Shown here one piece after another: positions 33,105 to 44,594 of a stretch of DNA of 64,000 bases. The position numbers were made by a program, and so were the translations under genes. The stretch spans positions 3,476,501 through 3,540,500 of the forward strand of contig WPIO01000004.1 of the NCBI GenBank assembly GCA_009760855.2. The letters run 5' to 3'. The notes under the pieces were generated by a model, which was given only the letters and a program-made list of their open reading frames with translations, did no database searches and had not been told where the DNA came from. The stretch is from Cristatella mucedo (lineage: Eukaryota; Bryozoa; Phylactolaemata; Cristatellidae). Each line of letters opens with the position of its first letter. Within the stretch, counting starts at the first letter, position 1.

Positions 33105-33545
33105 ACACCTATTTAGGTCAGCATTTAGTGGGTCTTTGTGATTCGTCCTGCATGTGCTTGGTGAGCCGTGATGGCTCACTAGGTAAGGCGGTTGCTTTCA
33201 CGACCTCGGTCCCGAGGTCGTGTGTTCTATTCCTGTGGTGGGCGATTCTTTATCGCCACTGCAAGCGGTGGTGATAGCCATAAAGGCTCTTCTGTCGCTA
33301 TACAAAAAGAGGCTGTTTAATCAGCTAGGATTGTATTTACTTATGCGTGCTGACACTGTGCATGCTGCCATTAACTACATTTGCATGCTGACCCTGTGCA
33401 TGTCACCCCTAACCATGTTATTCATGTTGTTTGTTTATCAAGCATGATATTACTCACCATTCAATTGCATTTCTCGTTGCAGCAAATTTAAAGCGCCTAG
33501 AAAGAGATTGAGTTCTCTGAGGGCGCTTTATCAAGTGCATTAGTA
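33105..33545 (+). mobile_element. LINE-B 3' end split by SINE-1
   Basis: 'cacctatttaggtcagcatt' to 'cctgcatgtgctt', then the SINE, then 'acttatgcgtgctgacactg' on to 'aaagcgcctagaaagagatt' and (ATT)n. Confidence 0.85.
33160..33338 (+). mobile_element. SINE-1 copy inserted in LINE-B
   Basis: Starts GTGAGCCGTGATGGCTCACT and ends 'ttgtattt'. Flanks 'tgctt' and 'actta' fit a short duplication of the target 'gtgcttatgcg'. Box B is mutated to TGTGTTCTATTCC. Confidence 0.85.
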
Positions 33546-34124
33546 TTATTATTATTATTATAGAATAAGTAAAGGAAACGGTGTTCGCGAGCACGCTCGA
33601 GTAGCAAGGAGGTCGGAGAGGCGCTGTAGCGGCTTCTAGCGACTGACGCGACCTGTATGCCTGAGAAAGCAAGCCGGAGAAGCTGGAACAGGAGTGGGGC
33701 GATGTGTTGTCGGCCGTGCGGTTGTTGACAGATTAAGACGAGCCGCTGCAGAGGCATCTTTGTGCTTAACGCGATGGCTTTTAGATGTCTCGTGCTTCTA
33801 AGGAGTACGAGAAACGGGTCATAAGTCTCGGTCAATGGAATTGGCTGCAGGTTCCTTGGCGTATTCTTCTAAGACTGGAAATGCAAACGATGACAAAAAG
33901 CATGCATCGGCGATAGGCCGCCTGCCTATTGTGCCTAAGCTTGCAGTCAGTTAGCGGAACCTAACTAGGTCAGACTAATGATAGTAATATCATGAATGTT
34001 GTGTGCTGTGGCTAGTAAATCTTTAGTTCTTACACGTAAGTATGCAAATTACTCAAAATAACTATTATTATCATTAACATAACGAATGCACGGTATTATA
34101 AGAGAACTGATTTTGTGCTAGGTG
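33546..34124. other. No recognised feature
   Basis: A 112-codon minus-strand frame here has no recognisable domain. Nothing else. Confidence 0.3.
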
Positions 34125-34860
34125 CTTTATAATAATAATAATAAAAACACATTTGATAAAACGCCCTCAGAGAACTCAATCTCTTTTCAGACGCTTTAAA
34201 ATTGCTGTAAAGGAAGCACGATCGAATGGTTAGTGATACCATGCTCAATAAACAACAAGAATAGCATGGTTAAGGTGACATGCACAGGGTCAGCATGCAA
34301 GTATGGTTAGTGGCAGCATGTAACACTGCCAGCACGTATGAGCAAATAAAGAACGAATCACATAGAATTTACACTTGGAAGCCTTCAAATTAGTTAGTGG
34401 TTGCATGTACCATTTGGAATGAATGTGCACCCAAAGGAGAGCTCAAATAATCAATAGCTATAGCTAATGCTTCAGGGAGCAATTGAGTGTATAGCCTCAT
34501 TTTTGAAAGTCGTCTGGTCATGGGATGCCGTGACGTCATTTGGCAGTGGGTTCCAGACTTTGGCGGTCCAAGTGGAATTTTAGGTTGATTACAGCCTCCA
34601 CTAAACGAACCGTGTCAGAAGAGTGATGATTCAATGAGAAGCCCGATTAGATATATTTTCCGATAGCGAGGCCAAAGCCACAGAAAGGAGAGATTGTTAA
34701 GTGAAAGTAAAATTGCGGTAGAAATGCTGCGAATGGGAATCAGAGTAAGTCGGTGAGAAGGGGTATAACTTGGCAGTTGCGACGTTCACTGCAGGCAAGC
34801 TGAGGGGCAGAGTTTTGAGCCAACTGAAAGCCTCTAATTTCACAGCAAGAAATCATCCCT
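34125..34860 (-). mobile_element. LINE-B 3' fragment
   Basis: Reverse-strand tail, 3' untranslated region and, at 34730-34830, the codons for the CEIRGFQLAQNSAPQLACSE and RRNCQVIPLLTDL type C-terminal region. Diverged. Confidence 0.7.
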
Positions 34861-35120
34861 TCCAATGGCGAATTCGACAATAATACAATAGTGGAATTTA
34901 CAGCGAGCAAGAACATGCAGCAAATGACTATCAGCATTGTTCTTGCGGCCTTACTCATCGGTAAATATCCGCCGAATTGACCCTTAGGTTAGGAAAGGAG
35001 CCTTAAAATCCACTTCCAGTTTAGTTCTTTCGCTCAGATCAATAGGTCACGGTCAGTAATCATTGGCTGCTTTTACGCCCGCGAGTTTTTCACTGTTCAG
35101 TCAAAGCATACGGGGGCTGA

Positions 35121-35284
35121 TAGCCTATGCGTCTAAGCCCCGGAGTAAAGTGCTCGCCCTTCACGACTTAGGTAGTGGGCTCGAGTCCTGCAGTGGGCGA
35201 TCCTTTATTGATCACCGAAAGTGGTGATGATGGCCGTGAAGGCTCTTTTGCCGCTAGATCGATGAGGCTACTAAATCAGCTTTT
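35121..35284 (+). mobile_element. SINE-1-like copy
   Basis: 'agccccggagtaaagtgctc', box-B-like GGGCTCGAGTCC, 'gcgatcctttattgatcacc', 'gtggtgatgatggccgtgaa' and 'gaggctactaaatcagc'. Confidence 0.75.
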
Positions 35285-35883
35285 CATTTTTCAGTTAGTG
35301 TGTAACAATCAGCCTCGTTTCACGAAACTGGGACAACGACAAAAGGACGTCTGTATTAGTACGGTGACAGAATTAAGTCGCACAGACGCATTAGAGAAGT
35401 GAGTAAAAGTACGGCTGGATATCAAAGAATCAGCAGCAAATGGCAGCGAATGTTGCATCTGCCGCGGACAGCGTTTGTGACCAGTTCGACAGGACGACAG
35501 GCGCTCACGAACGACTACTTGCCTTTCAGCAAAGTGGAAACGCGGCCGAACCTCTCGCATTTATATGCTAAGCCTGGGACGATAGTGTTTAGCACTCGTT
35601 GACTATGCTCGAACGCACCCGATAGAAGCCCTCAGCAGCGATTCTACCCCAGTAGTCGGACCTAGCCGCGCATGACCTCCGACTAGCTCACTCGTTAATA
35701 GTCGGATAAACCGGTCGGGGCCGAGCCCGGCCGACGTAAGAGGGTAGCGCAGAGGGCGGCCGAGAACCGCCAGGGGCAGGTGCGAGGAGGCCGCCGCCGT
35801 GCGAATGCTAGAATCGTCTGCAGCTCACCGTACTCGCCGTTCGGGAATCGCAGGGAAACGCGAGCCCAAGTTGCCACTCGTTA
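35285..35883. other. Unassigned, GC rising to the right
   Basis: On the minus strand the segment reading LRFPNGEYG (near 35829-35850) is followed by GTGAGC and could be an exon end. It is separated by two in-frame stops from the open frame at 35884-36210. Confidence 0.3.
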
Positions 35884-36210
35884 CTAGTTGAGCGATAGGG
35901 CCTGTTCATTGCTGGACCGACCGGGAGCGCGCGAGAAGCCAGGCGGGTATTCAAGTGCAGAATTCACCCGCGCGCCGGGATGAGAGCGAGGCACTCTAGG
36001 TGCAGCACCGAGCTCAAAGCGAAATGGCTCTCGGCAGTTGTTGGCGTCTGCGCTCCGCCGCCGAACGTCTGTCGAGCCGTTCCGAGTGTCGGCCGGCGCC
36101 GGCGCGAGGTGGACTGGCTCTCGAAGGCATCCTACCTGGTTGATCTGCATCGCCGTCAGGATTACCGCAAAGCAAAGCGCCGCTCCTCCGGTTTGAGAAT
36201 GCCTCGCCAT
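35884..36210 (-). CDS. Possible secreted-protein exon with signal peptide
   Basis: An ATG at 36210 in good context (AAATATGG) opens 108 codons. The first 28 residues look like a classic signal peptide: MARHSQTGG, then a hydrophobic core AALCFAVILTA, then a polar end near QVGC. The rest is rich in Arg, Pro and Ala, without a domain I recognise, and ends NEQALSLN. The same frame stays open 54 codons upstream, so the true start is not proven. It lies in a GC- and CpG-rich stretch unlike the surrounding repeat DNA but like the heat shock gene, which suggests a promoter-proximal exon. It could equally be a chance frame in GC-rich DNA. Confidence 0.25.
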   Translation of the reverse strand: MARHSQTGGAALCFAVILTAMQINQVGCLREPVHLAPAPADTRNGSTDVRRRSADANNCREPFRFELGAAPRVPRSHPGARVNSALEYPPGFSRAPGRSSNEQALSLN

Positions 36211-37560
36211 ATTTGCTCGACGAGCTATGCCAACTTTCACCGGCGAGAGGAAACGCCGGCTAGAAGAGGAATTCCTGGAAAACAGCATCGAGCGAGATCG
36301 AGCGAGATCAGGCAGCTCGGGCTTCGGCTCAGCGGCGCTCCGAGTTGAGAGGGGCGTGCACTGGCTGGCCAAGTGCAGGAGCGCTGCTTGGCCGCACCCT
36401 CCGCGTTCGCAAGTAGTGCAACGTCCACACTCGGCGAGGTCCGCCGCCGCCGCCGAAAATCGGAATAGTCAGACTGCGAGCGAGCCGAAAACAGCTCGCG
36501 TTGACCGATCTCGCTGCCAGCTCGTTACGGCGGGTCGCGCCAGGTTCGCTCGCTCAACCGCGATCGATCGGCGTGGCCTACTTCCGCGACTCGAATAAGC
36601 AGAGCCTAGACTCCTAGCATCGAAGCGATCTTGCGAAGCCTCCAAGAGGCAATCTGCATTTCGAAGAGTGCTCGGCAAGCGCTCTGACGGCTGAGATGTC
36701 CGTTCCGCTCCGAGTGAACCTCGGAGACTCAGAGCTCGGAGCTCGATTTGCTGGGGCTCGTGTGCATGGCGGCGGCTGAGCGACTCTCAGCGGATTGGCG
36801 GTAATGACGACGGCTGTATCGTATCGTGCGCAGGCCAGGCCAGCGAGCGTACATACTGAAGTAGCGGCAGTAGCTTTCGCGTAAGCAGCTCCGGAGCGCT
36901 AGTAGAGAAACAAGGGGATGAGCGAGAGGGACTGCGAGCGGAGAGCGTCCAAACTGGCCGGTTGCCAGGCAGAAAGTAAGTCGCTGCTGGGCTAGCCGGG
37001 GACAAGACCGCAGCTGAATCGTTGCAATTATATCCAGCTTAAGTGACACCGCCCAGTTTCCTTAGGTGGTGCACTGAGCGCCCGTTGGCCGGTTGGAGCG
37101 GTGTTGAGTTCGGCTTGGGTGGAACACTATTTCGGCTTGGCCGCGCCCTCCGATCGCTGCAAGCCATCCAGGCTCACAGCCTTGACACGGCATTGGGTGC
37201 GTTGCCAAACAACCCGCTCGGGAAACGGTAGCAGGCAGATATGATCGATTCCTTGCTGCTCGCCACAGCTACGCCCCGATCCGGGCATGCTACCGGGACC
37301 CAGGTGGGTTGCTCCTCAGCACAGTCGGGTCCCCATAGCATGCAGATATATGATCTATTCCCTGCTGCACGCTGCGGGGGGCCTCCTGAGACACCCAGAG
37401 TTCGCCGGACATGCATATCTTACGGGGCATCCATGCATGCACCTAGCAGCACCGATGCCCCAGCAATATGGCAACCGGCGGTTAATGTCCGGTCACAGCC
37501 ACGGAATTGACTCGAAGTGCCAAGCTGCTCGTCCGCTGAGCCAAATTTCCGCTGCATTGG
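36211..37560. other. GC/CpG-rich island, content unknown
   Basis: Rich in CpG and free of recognisable transposons, which in this window otherwise marks host gene sequence. Many overlapping frames on both strands, none with a recognisable domain. A roughly 35-bp direct repeat ('cagatatgatcgattccttg' / 'cagatatatgatctattccc') occurs at about 37230 and 37340. Confidence 0.4.
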
Positions 37561-37601
37561 ATGACTCGCTCTCTCTCTATTTCTCTGTCTCTCCCCCTCA
37601 C

Positions 37602-37653
<52 letters not shown>

Positions 37654-37695
37654 TTTCTCTCCCTCTTTCTCTCTCTCTCGCGCTCTCTCTCTCGA
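37561..37695. repeat. (CT)n microsatellite
   Basis: CT-rich tract with near-pure runs at 37612-37650; it causes spurious Ser-Leu or Arg-Glu frames. Confidence 0.95.
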
Positions 37696-38707
37696 GGGGG
37701 ACCGCTCGGTCCGCAGCGACGAGGTTCTGCCGTGCACACTGCTTTCCCGAAGGCCTGTCCCCGCTGCCGAGACGACTTCCTTGTCTGCTTTGTCAAACTA
37801 GCTATTCATTCTCGCTTCCTTCTCAGCGGCCGAACAATGCCGGCTGTTTCTTAAGCAGCCCAACTTCTCCTGCAGATGTGGGCGCCAGCTAAGGAAGCCA
37901 CCGTTTCTGGAAACGCCTAGCCCTCGGGCTTTATGACATGTAGAATGGCATCACAATGGCAGCAGCAGCAGACACAGGCAAACCGGTTCGCGGCAGTGGC
38001 AGCGAACGGCGTGCCACCGGCTCCGTGCAGAGTCTCCGGCGGTTAGTAGCCAGGTGAGGCAACGAACGCATGGTCGGTTCATCGTTTCATCTCCTCACGT
38101 GTAAAGCCAAAGCAGCGGCTGTCGCCTTTACTGACAGCGAGCGGCCGACGCCGAAGCATCTTTGGTCAACAGCACGTCGAGGATAGACCGCCCTGCCGAT
38201 ATCATAGCTGCACTGGCGACTAGCACAGCTCGGACGCGAGTTTTCACGGCCCGCCGCTACAACGTACAACCACATTCGTTCGTACCTCCTTGAAAAAGTC
38301 GTTTGGAGTAAGAAGGCTGCGTGAGGGCCACCTCAATAAGGTCACGTCGCGGCCGTCCCTCACACTCGGGAAGCTCTCTGCGGCCGGTGGCGAGGAGTTA
38401 TGGGAAGAGGAAGAGTGGCTACGACCACTCGGCCTCCTCTCACGCTCCGATCGATTGGCGCCAATTGTTTGCCAGCTTTCTTTTTTTTATGATGCAAACA
38501 GAATGCCCCCGGACTGCCAACGCCCACTCCGGCTGCTGAACAATGACCGACTCTGTGCACATAATGCCGAGAGACGGAGGCAGCCAGCTAAGTGGGCATC
38601 GTCACTCCAGGTTACGGCACGCCCAGCCGAGCCCTGCTCATTCTGAGAGGGCCCTGACCCACACGCTAAGCTAGGTCAGCATAGAACTCGCCAGTAAACC
38701 GCTAATT
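37696..38707. other. GC-rich, content unknown
   Basis: Continuation of the island. The 118-codon frame at 38290-38646 has no recognisable domain. Confidence 0.35.
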
Positions 38708-38854
38708 GAATATATAATTCACTTGTATTGCGCTCCAAGAGAACTTAATCTCTATTCAGGCGCTTCACATATGCCTCGGGACTCAAGCCCACGACCTCGG
38801 CAAGACCTCGGTCGGAGGCTTGCACCTTAACCGCTGGACCAAACCAGCTCGGCA
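38708..38854 (-). mobile_element. SINE-2 copy, well preserved
   Basis: On the minus strand: GCCGAGCTGGTTTGGTCCAG, 'cggttaaggtgcaagcctcc', box-B-like GGGCTTGAGTCCC, 'gtgaagcgcctgaatagaga' and 'ggagcgcaatacaagtgaat', ending in TATA-rich sequence. Confidence 0.85.
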
Positions 38855-40104
38855 ATGAATTCGATCGACTGTAAATCTCGCTTCGTCTTCTTTGGCCCAG
38901 CGGCTGCTGAGCTAAGGAAGATTAAGCTTCAGACCGGCACTATTGTGCAGGACTGCGGGCGACTGTGCGAGGCGAAGAAGAGGCTCGGAAATCGCCCCAA
39001 TGAAATGGCTGGAAGGACACGGGATGCCGGGTCGTCAGGTCCAGCGATGCCACTCGGCGAACTGGCCAATTGCCCTGTGCATGCTGGGCAATGGGGGTGC
39101 CAGGAAAACAAACGAGATAACTAAGAGATAGCTTTCTTCTGGTATTTTAGCTGACACCAAACCACTTCCATGTGGAAATGCTACGGCAGCTCATTGAATG
39201 GAAATCAGAGAAAGCCTCCGTAAAGAGTTTTCCGAGCAGTGCAGGAGCAAGAGCTGGCCGTGTGATCCTGGGTTGCTAGGGATTTTTTGGGCAGGTCTGC
39301 GACCTCGCTTCATGGGCGTCTTGGTCTTCCTCGTGAAAGGGCTGCAGCGGCTGTGAAAGAACTGTGCGGTGGTGCAGCAGACGCCGGTAGTGCCTGGATT
39401 TGGTCAGAGTACTCGAACCTGTCACACGGGGTACCTAACAGCTACAGAGTATGTGGTGGGATGTGTAGTTGCCTTGCAGAGAACCGTGGAGTCCCACATT
39501 TAGAGTGCTCAAGCCAATGGTAAAATCCTCTGTACGTTTCCTATCCGCAAGGGCAGCTAAAGAACACATGCGGTGCTGTTAAGTCCATTACTAGCTTCAC
39601 GTGTGAGTCAAGTATCAAAAGCCACCAGGTACTGTTGTCTTCAAATTTGGGTGATCTTTAAAGGCACAATCTTTCAGCGGCACTCATAATCTTATTGACC
39701 TTGCCAATGTAAGTGGCCAGTTGAGAGACTGTTTTTTCAAATTGAAGCTAATAAAAATTATCTTCGAACAAACAATGCGTCACGAAAGACTGGATACTTG
39801 TAAACATTTTTTATTGAATGAATGTAGCATCGTCTCTCGATATGAAAAAAATGTCATGTGGAGTTGATAAGAAAATGCGAGCAATGCCAAGTTTTGAAAA
39901 ACAATTTTGGAAATTTTAGATAATAATGCACCTGCAAATTTTGTTATTTTACCTTTGTGAGTCTTTATGATAACTATTTTTTAACGTGCAAATTGGTTTT
40001 TATTTCATCTCGAGTGAGTGCTGAGGGCGTAAGTCTCAGGGGCACGCCAGATTTTCGATCTCGCCTTGGGCACCAAAATGCCTTGCAGCAGCCGTGGTAA
40101 TAAA
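38855..40104. other. No recognised feature
   Basis: Frames up to 89 codons without domains. Nothing supported. Confidence 0.35.
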
Positions 40105-40540
40105 TGTAATAATAAGACACTTGCAGGGCCCCAAAGGGTAATGCATCTCTGTATGGCATGATGTATGTGCTGAAATTCAAGCATAACATTTTACATTTAC
40201 AAAATACACAGTCTCAGCACAAACTGACGCTCAAATTGACACCTCGAACAGTGTCGGCAAGAATAAGCACAAAAAACCGCCGTTCAAGCAGACCCGGCAA
40301 TGTTTCCAAGCTCAAAGTAGGCAAAACTGACTGTGTAGCTAATATAATTGTGTTGCGAAAGGTTACTTCGGAAAAGGACACGTATACTGTATGGAGGTGC
40401 TACTAGAGATAGACTTTTCAAGCCCATTTGAGAAACAGTTTTTTCAATATCAAAGTTACACTACCTGTGCCCAAAACTAGTTGGTTAGTTTTTTGTCGTC
40501 TTTCTATGCTAGAACATTTTCTGCCACTCAGGTGCAACTG
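40105..40540 (-). mobile_element. Old LINE-B fragment
   Basis: Degraded tail ('aataataagacacttgcagg'), then 'tgtcggcaagaataagcac', then the region opposite the VIQRLERL codons ('actagttggttagttttttg'). An internal part is deleted. Confidence 0.5.
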
Positions 40541-41040
40541 TCTGTTTTAATAATGCAAAAGAGTTGAGATAGCTCGGCGTGCTTGAAGGAAAGAGATATT
40601 AAAGCACAAGTAAAGATAAATTTAATCTGCATATAACGGAAAGCATCGATTGTGCTTGGAGATTGCGTCACGGTGCTTTTGTCTGTCTGAGGTTTAGGGA
40701 CTGGCAGACGACCCAGCGAGCACTGTCAATTATTTTGTCCCGGCGAAGCTATCCAAGTTGTGCGCTAAGTTGTTGAAACTCCTAGGTCACCATCTGCATA
40801 TAGCCTCTAGTGTGCGCTCTTTGGTTTTTCAGTAATTTTAAAATAAAAAAGTTACAGCATGCCTCATGCTGTGGGAGTTACAATTACGGAATTAGGCAGG
40901 CCTCAAGCCTGTTACAAACGGCGTCCGGGACGGGGCGGGGCTGGCTTGCAGGTTCGGACAGAACTAGGCCGCAAATACAGTGCTCATAGTGGCGTTATCC
41001 TAAACCGACGAGCGCGACGAATACTGGTGGACGCTTGAAC
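40541..41040. other. No recognised feature
   Basis: Nothing supported. Confidence 0.35.
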
Positions 41041-41218
41041 CTGAGCCGTGATGGAACACTAGGTAAGGCGGTTGCTTTCACGACCTCGGTCCTGAGGTCG
41101 TGTGTTTGATTCCGGCGGTGGGCGATTTTTATCGCCACTGCAAACGGTGATGATAGCCTTAAAGGATCTTCTATCGCTATACAAAAAGGAGCTGTTTAAT
41201 CAGGTAGGCTTTTTTTAT
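41041..41218 (+). mobile_element. SINE-1 copy
   Basis: Starts 'tgagccgtgatggaacacta', has 'gtgtgtttgattccggcggt' in the B-box position, 'ccactgcaaacggtgatgat' and ends 'gtttaatcaggtaggctttt'. Confidence 0.85.
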
Positions 41219-42039
41219 ATACCGCTGCTGCCAGCTTGATGATGCAGCACCTATGCACGCAGGTGGCGATCCGACATCACTGCGGCACGCGGCAGCACCG
41301 ACGTGCTCGTACCTCGATATAACCAGTTCATAACCATAGCGTAGACAAGTCCAGTTGACAGCAGCAACGGAGGGTTGCTGGCGCTCAACAATTGCCGCGA
41401 CTTACACGAACGGTTCGGCAGCATGTAGCTCAAATCAGCTCAAGTGCCCATGGCAACTCCGGATGCACAACAGATCGCCTATTACACCACGTCTCTTTGT
41501 ATGTGATATCGGCCTTAGAATATCGCATGATCAGTTTCCAGTCATTATAATAAGGGAGCTGTGAACAATGAATATCAGTCGCAATCTGACTGACCTAGCA
41601 CGCCGCCTTTTCCAGCGGGAAACGACCCCACAACCTCCGCGTTACCGGTCCGGTCGTCTTTCGATTGAGCTCTAACGACTAATTTTTGTCGAATGTTCAC
41701 TACAGGACTAAAAATTCACTTGTGAGCTTGAGCCGATTCCCTGCATGCTGTGTGAATGGAGAAATGCTCTTACAATAGCAATTGTCGCGCCTAGTTGCAG
41801 CCATTATGCCTGCTGTATTCGGCGGCCACAGCTCTAATTCGCTGCACGACTTACGTGGACCCAAGCAAATTGAGGAAATCCCCACGAGTGGTTTGGCACC
41901 GAGTCCCCAACCCGTTAAAGACTGAATGCGCGTGGCCTTTGGCAGCTTTTGTTTAAACGCCGGCGACTGTGTCTGCTTTTTTACCCTTTTGCACTTTTAC
42001 CTTTCCCAGCATCCCAACACCACAGATTCTCCCAAAACG
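41219..42039. other. No recognised feature
   Basis: Nothing supported. Confidence 0.35.
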
Positions 42040-42130
42040 GGCGTATCTGCGTCAGTAACTCCACGAAGCCACATAGACTAAGTGGGTCTTAGGCAGGAGA
42101 GTTTCGTAGAGTACCGACTGCATTCCCAAT
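42040..42130 (-). mobile_element. LINE-A tail scrap
   Basis: Reverse of the 3' end: 'gtaactccacgaagccacat', 'aggcaggagagtttcgtaga'. Confidence 0.6.
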
Positions 42131-42449
42131 ATTTGCTCCTATATGGCAGCCAGCTTTCTTCAATTTAACGATAGCCTTGCCCTTGCGATTAATTAATCAC
42201 GATAATTTAGCTTTGCTGAAAAACTGGAAAGCTCCGGCTTCGCATTGGTTACGACAGCATCCCCACCCGCGTAGTCGTCCTCTGCTTGGACTGTCAGTCT
42301 TTCCGGCGGCGAAAATGGCCGTCGCTAGACGACCACGTCGGCTGCAAAAACAAGGGAATGGGTTGTAATGTAAATATAACATTGGGAAGTAAGTTCAAGA
42401 GTTTTTAGCGTCCCTTATAGAATTATTTACGCGCGGGTCATTCTTGCTA
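42131..42449. other. No recognised feature
   Basis: Nothing supported. Confidence 0.35.
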
Positions 42450-42720
42450 TGCAATAAAGTGCTTGCATGTGCGTGCAAAGCTCAGCAGCTATGCTCGTCT
42501 GTTTGTCATGAGATTGTCTGTCGTGAACGTCGCAACTGCTTATATCTCTGCTCCGGTACGTTTACTTGATGTCCATCAATCAGAGCATCCGCTTCAAAAT
42601 AAGATCACTCCATTTAAAGTCCGGACTCTTTTTCAAGTCTCGAGCTCCTGCGTACCTATCTGAAACGCTCGATGTTCGCACCACTCACGTCCTGCAGCTC
42701 AAACTCAGGCTGCTGAACTC
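42450..42720 (+). mobile_element. Old LINE-B-like C-terminal fragment
   Basis: 'gtctgtcgtgaacgtcgcaa', then 'cctgcgtacctatctgaaac' recall the ARLVCRERR and APAYLSD codons; heavily decayed. Confidence 0.45.
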
Positions 42721-43689
42721 GTTGCAGCCAAACTAACTTCTCTTTACTAACCTTACTAACCTAAAGGAATCTCTATGCAGTGATTAATTCTTCTTAGCCC
42801 GCTATACTAATATATTATGATTGCTATTATTACGACCGACACCGAAATTTAATCTCAAGGATAGTGATTCTGTGCGAGGGTCACATGCCAACCTCCACCT
42901 TTGATGACGCCGTTTCAAAATCAAAACACATTTGAATAAAGAAAGAGGCTTCACCCTATGTCTCCCACAGACTGGATATCAATGTATGTTAAATAATTCA
43001 CTGACGTCTTAGAATGACATGAATATTTTGCACTGCTCTGAATCTGCAAGTCAAGGAGGAAACACTTAATGAGGCCGTCCTACGCCCTACCTGAGCCATC
43101 CTCAGTGACCTAGCTTCCCGGGCTGCACGTCCGGAGCAGATGCTGCTACTGTTGCTACTGTTGGCACCTCGCAATAGGTCTAACAACGCTAGCAAAAAGT
43201 GCAGCTTGGCGACAAAGTGCAACAGTAAAGGTAGCGACAGACACTTGTAGATAGCTTGGTGACTTGTCTCGAAACAGATTTTGGTGTGGCCCCGTATTCG
43301 GCCGTTTTGCTAGGCCCCTTCAGACATCCACCCTGCTAGGGTTTAGGATTTAGGATTAAGATGCATGCACTTCGTAATTTGAGGCTGCAGATGCTCTACC
43401 ATAGGAAAGAAATCAGAAAGACAAGGTGCCCTGTAGTTCTTGTTCTGTCTGCAATACTCAAAAATATTAGACGTCGCTCCTAGTCTAATCGTGCGATGAT
43501 TAAAATCTAGTAAGGATACTTCAGTTATGGGAAGCGGGCAAAGGAACATCATGCCACTACCACTGCACAGTCGGGACCTTATTCCTTGGGTATCTGGCAT
43601 CTGAGCTCTCTCAAATTCATACAACCATCATTCTGATCAAGAAACTCGAAGACGGGGGTTGTCAGGTGCAACTTATGCTTAGGATTAAC
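42721..43689. other. Unassigned; small telomere-like patch at 43337
   Basis: 43337-43360 reads 'tagggtttaggatttaggat'. No gene recognised. Confidence 0.35.
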
Positions 43690-44590
43690 TGCTCTGCTTC
43701 CAGGTCACGGTTCCCCTTTGAACAACACTTATAAGAGACGCTCCCTGCTGGTATTTCATGATTTATCGGCAGCATTTGACTACATTGACCGCTAGAGCCA
43801 TCGGGCTCTAGAGCTCTCCAGGGCGCCCAGGTATCACAGTGCTAAACTGTGCTAGGTCTTACCTCTGTGAGAGATGTCAAAGTAAACACGTAGCACACTC
43901 TCGCTCATCTTGGAAGCCCCAAAATTATATGATAACTCTTGGTTCTGTCTAAAACCTCATTCATTTCACGATCTATACTCTCCATTTGGCTGATGTCACT
44001 GCAAAACATAATCTAGGCATTATAATTTCGATGCCGACCTTACCAAGTCTATCTTTCTACAATCGTTTTATAAGGACCGTTCCTCATCCAACTCAATTAA
44101 TTTCTTACATTCCAGTCTCAACAAAATTCCCATTTGGGTGGCTACTAAATTTCTCATCTTCAACGATGATAGGAACAAACTAGCATTTATGATCAAACCT
44201 AGTGTCTCCCCAGAAGTTGGAATACTTAATCCTCAAGTTTACCTATACCTCGCTCAAACCTCATACTCTTTGGAGACTGTGCCTTTAGTTCGTAAGCTCC
44301 CAAAGCCTGGAACTTACTTACGATTTGCCAAACAGCATCCCCTGACCCAACCACATTTAACAAGAGTATTCACAGCATTTATTGGGCTTATGCTTTCTGG
44401 AACAGTATATGCTGGGAGTAACCATACTTGCGTGATCAACCTATGCACGCCACCTCTAACCATGTTATTCTTGTTGTTTATTCCGCATGCTACCGCTAAC
44501 CATTCGATCATTCTTTCTTCGCAGCAAATTTAATGCGCCTAGCAGCAGATTAGTTATCTGAGGCGCCATGTCAAAGGCATTATCATAAAC
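43690..44590 (+). mobile_element. Degenerate LINE-B copy
   Basis: Decayed RT ('gatttatcggcagcatttga', the DLSAAFD codons), then the C-terminal region and tail ('cagcaaatttaatgcgccta') with a lost microsatellite. It meets a minus-strand LINE-B tail to tail at about 44590. Confidence 0.65.
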
Positions 44591-44594
44591 AGAT

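Noticed and set aside
37420-37796. Arg/Glu or Ser/Leu frames
   Set aside because: Produced by the CT tract at 37561-37695.
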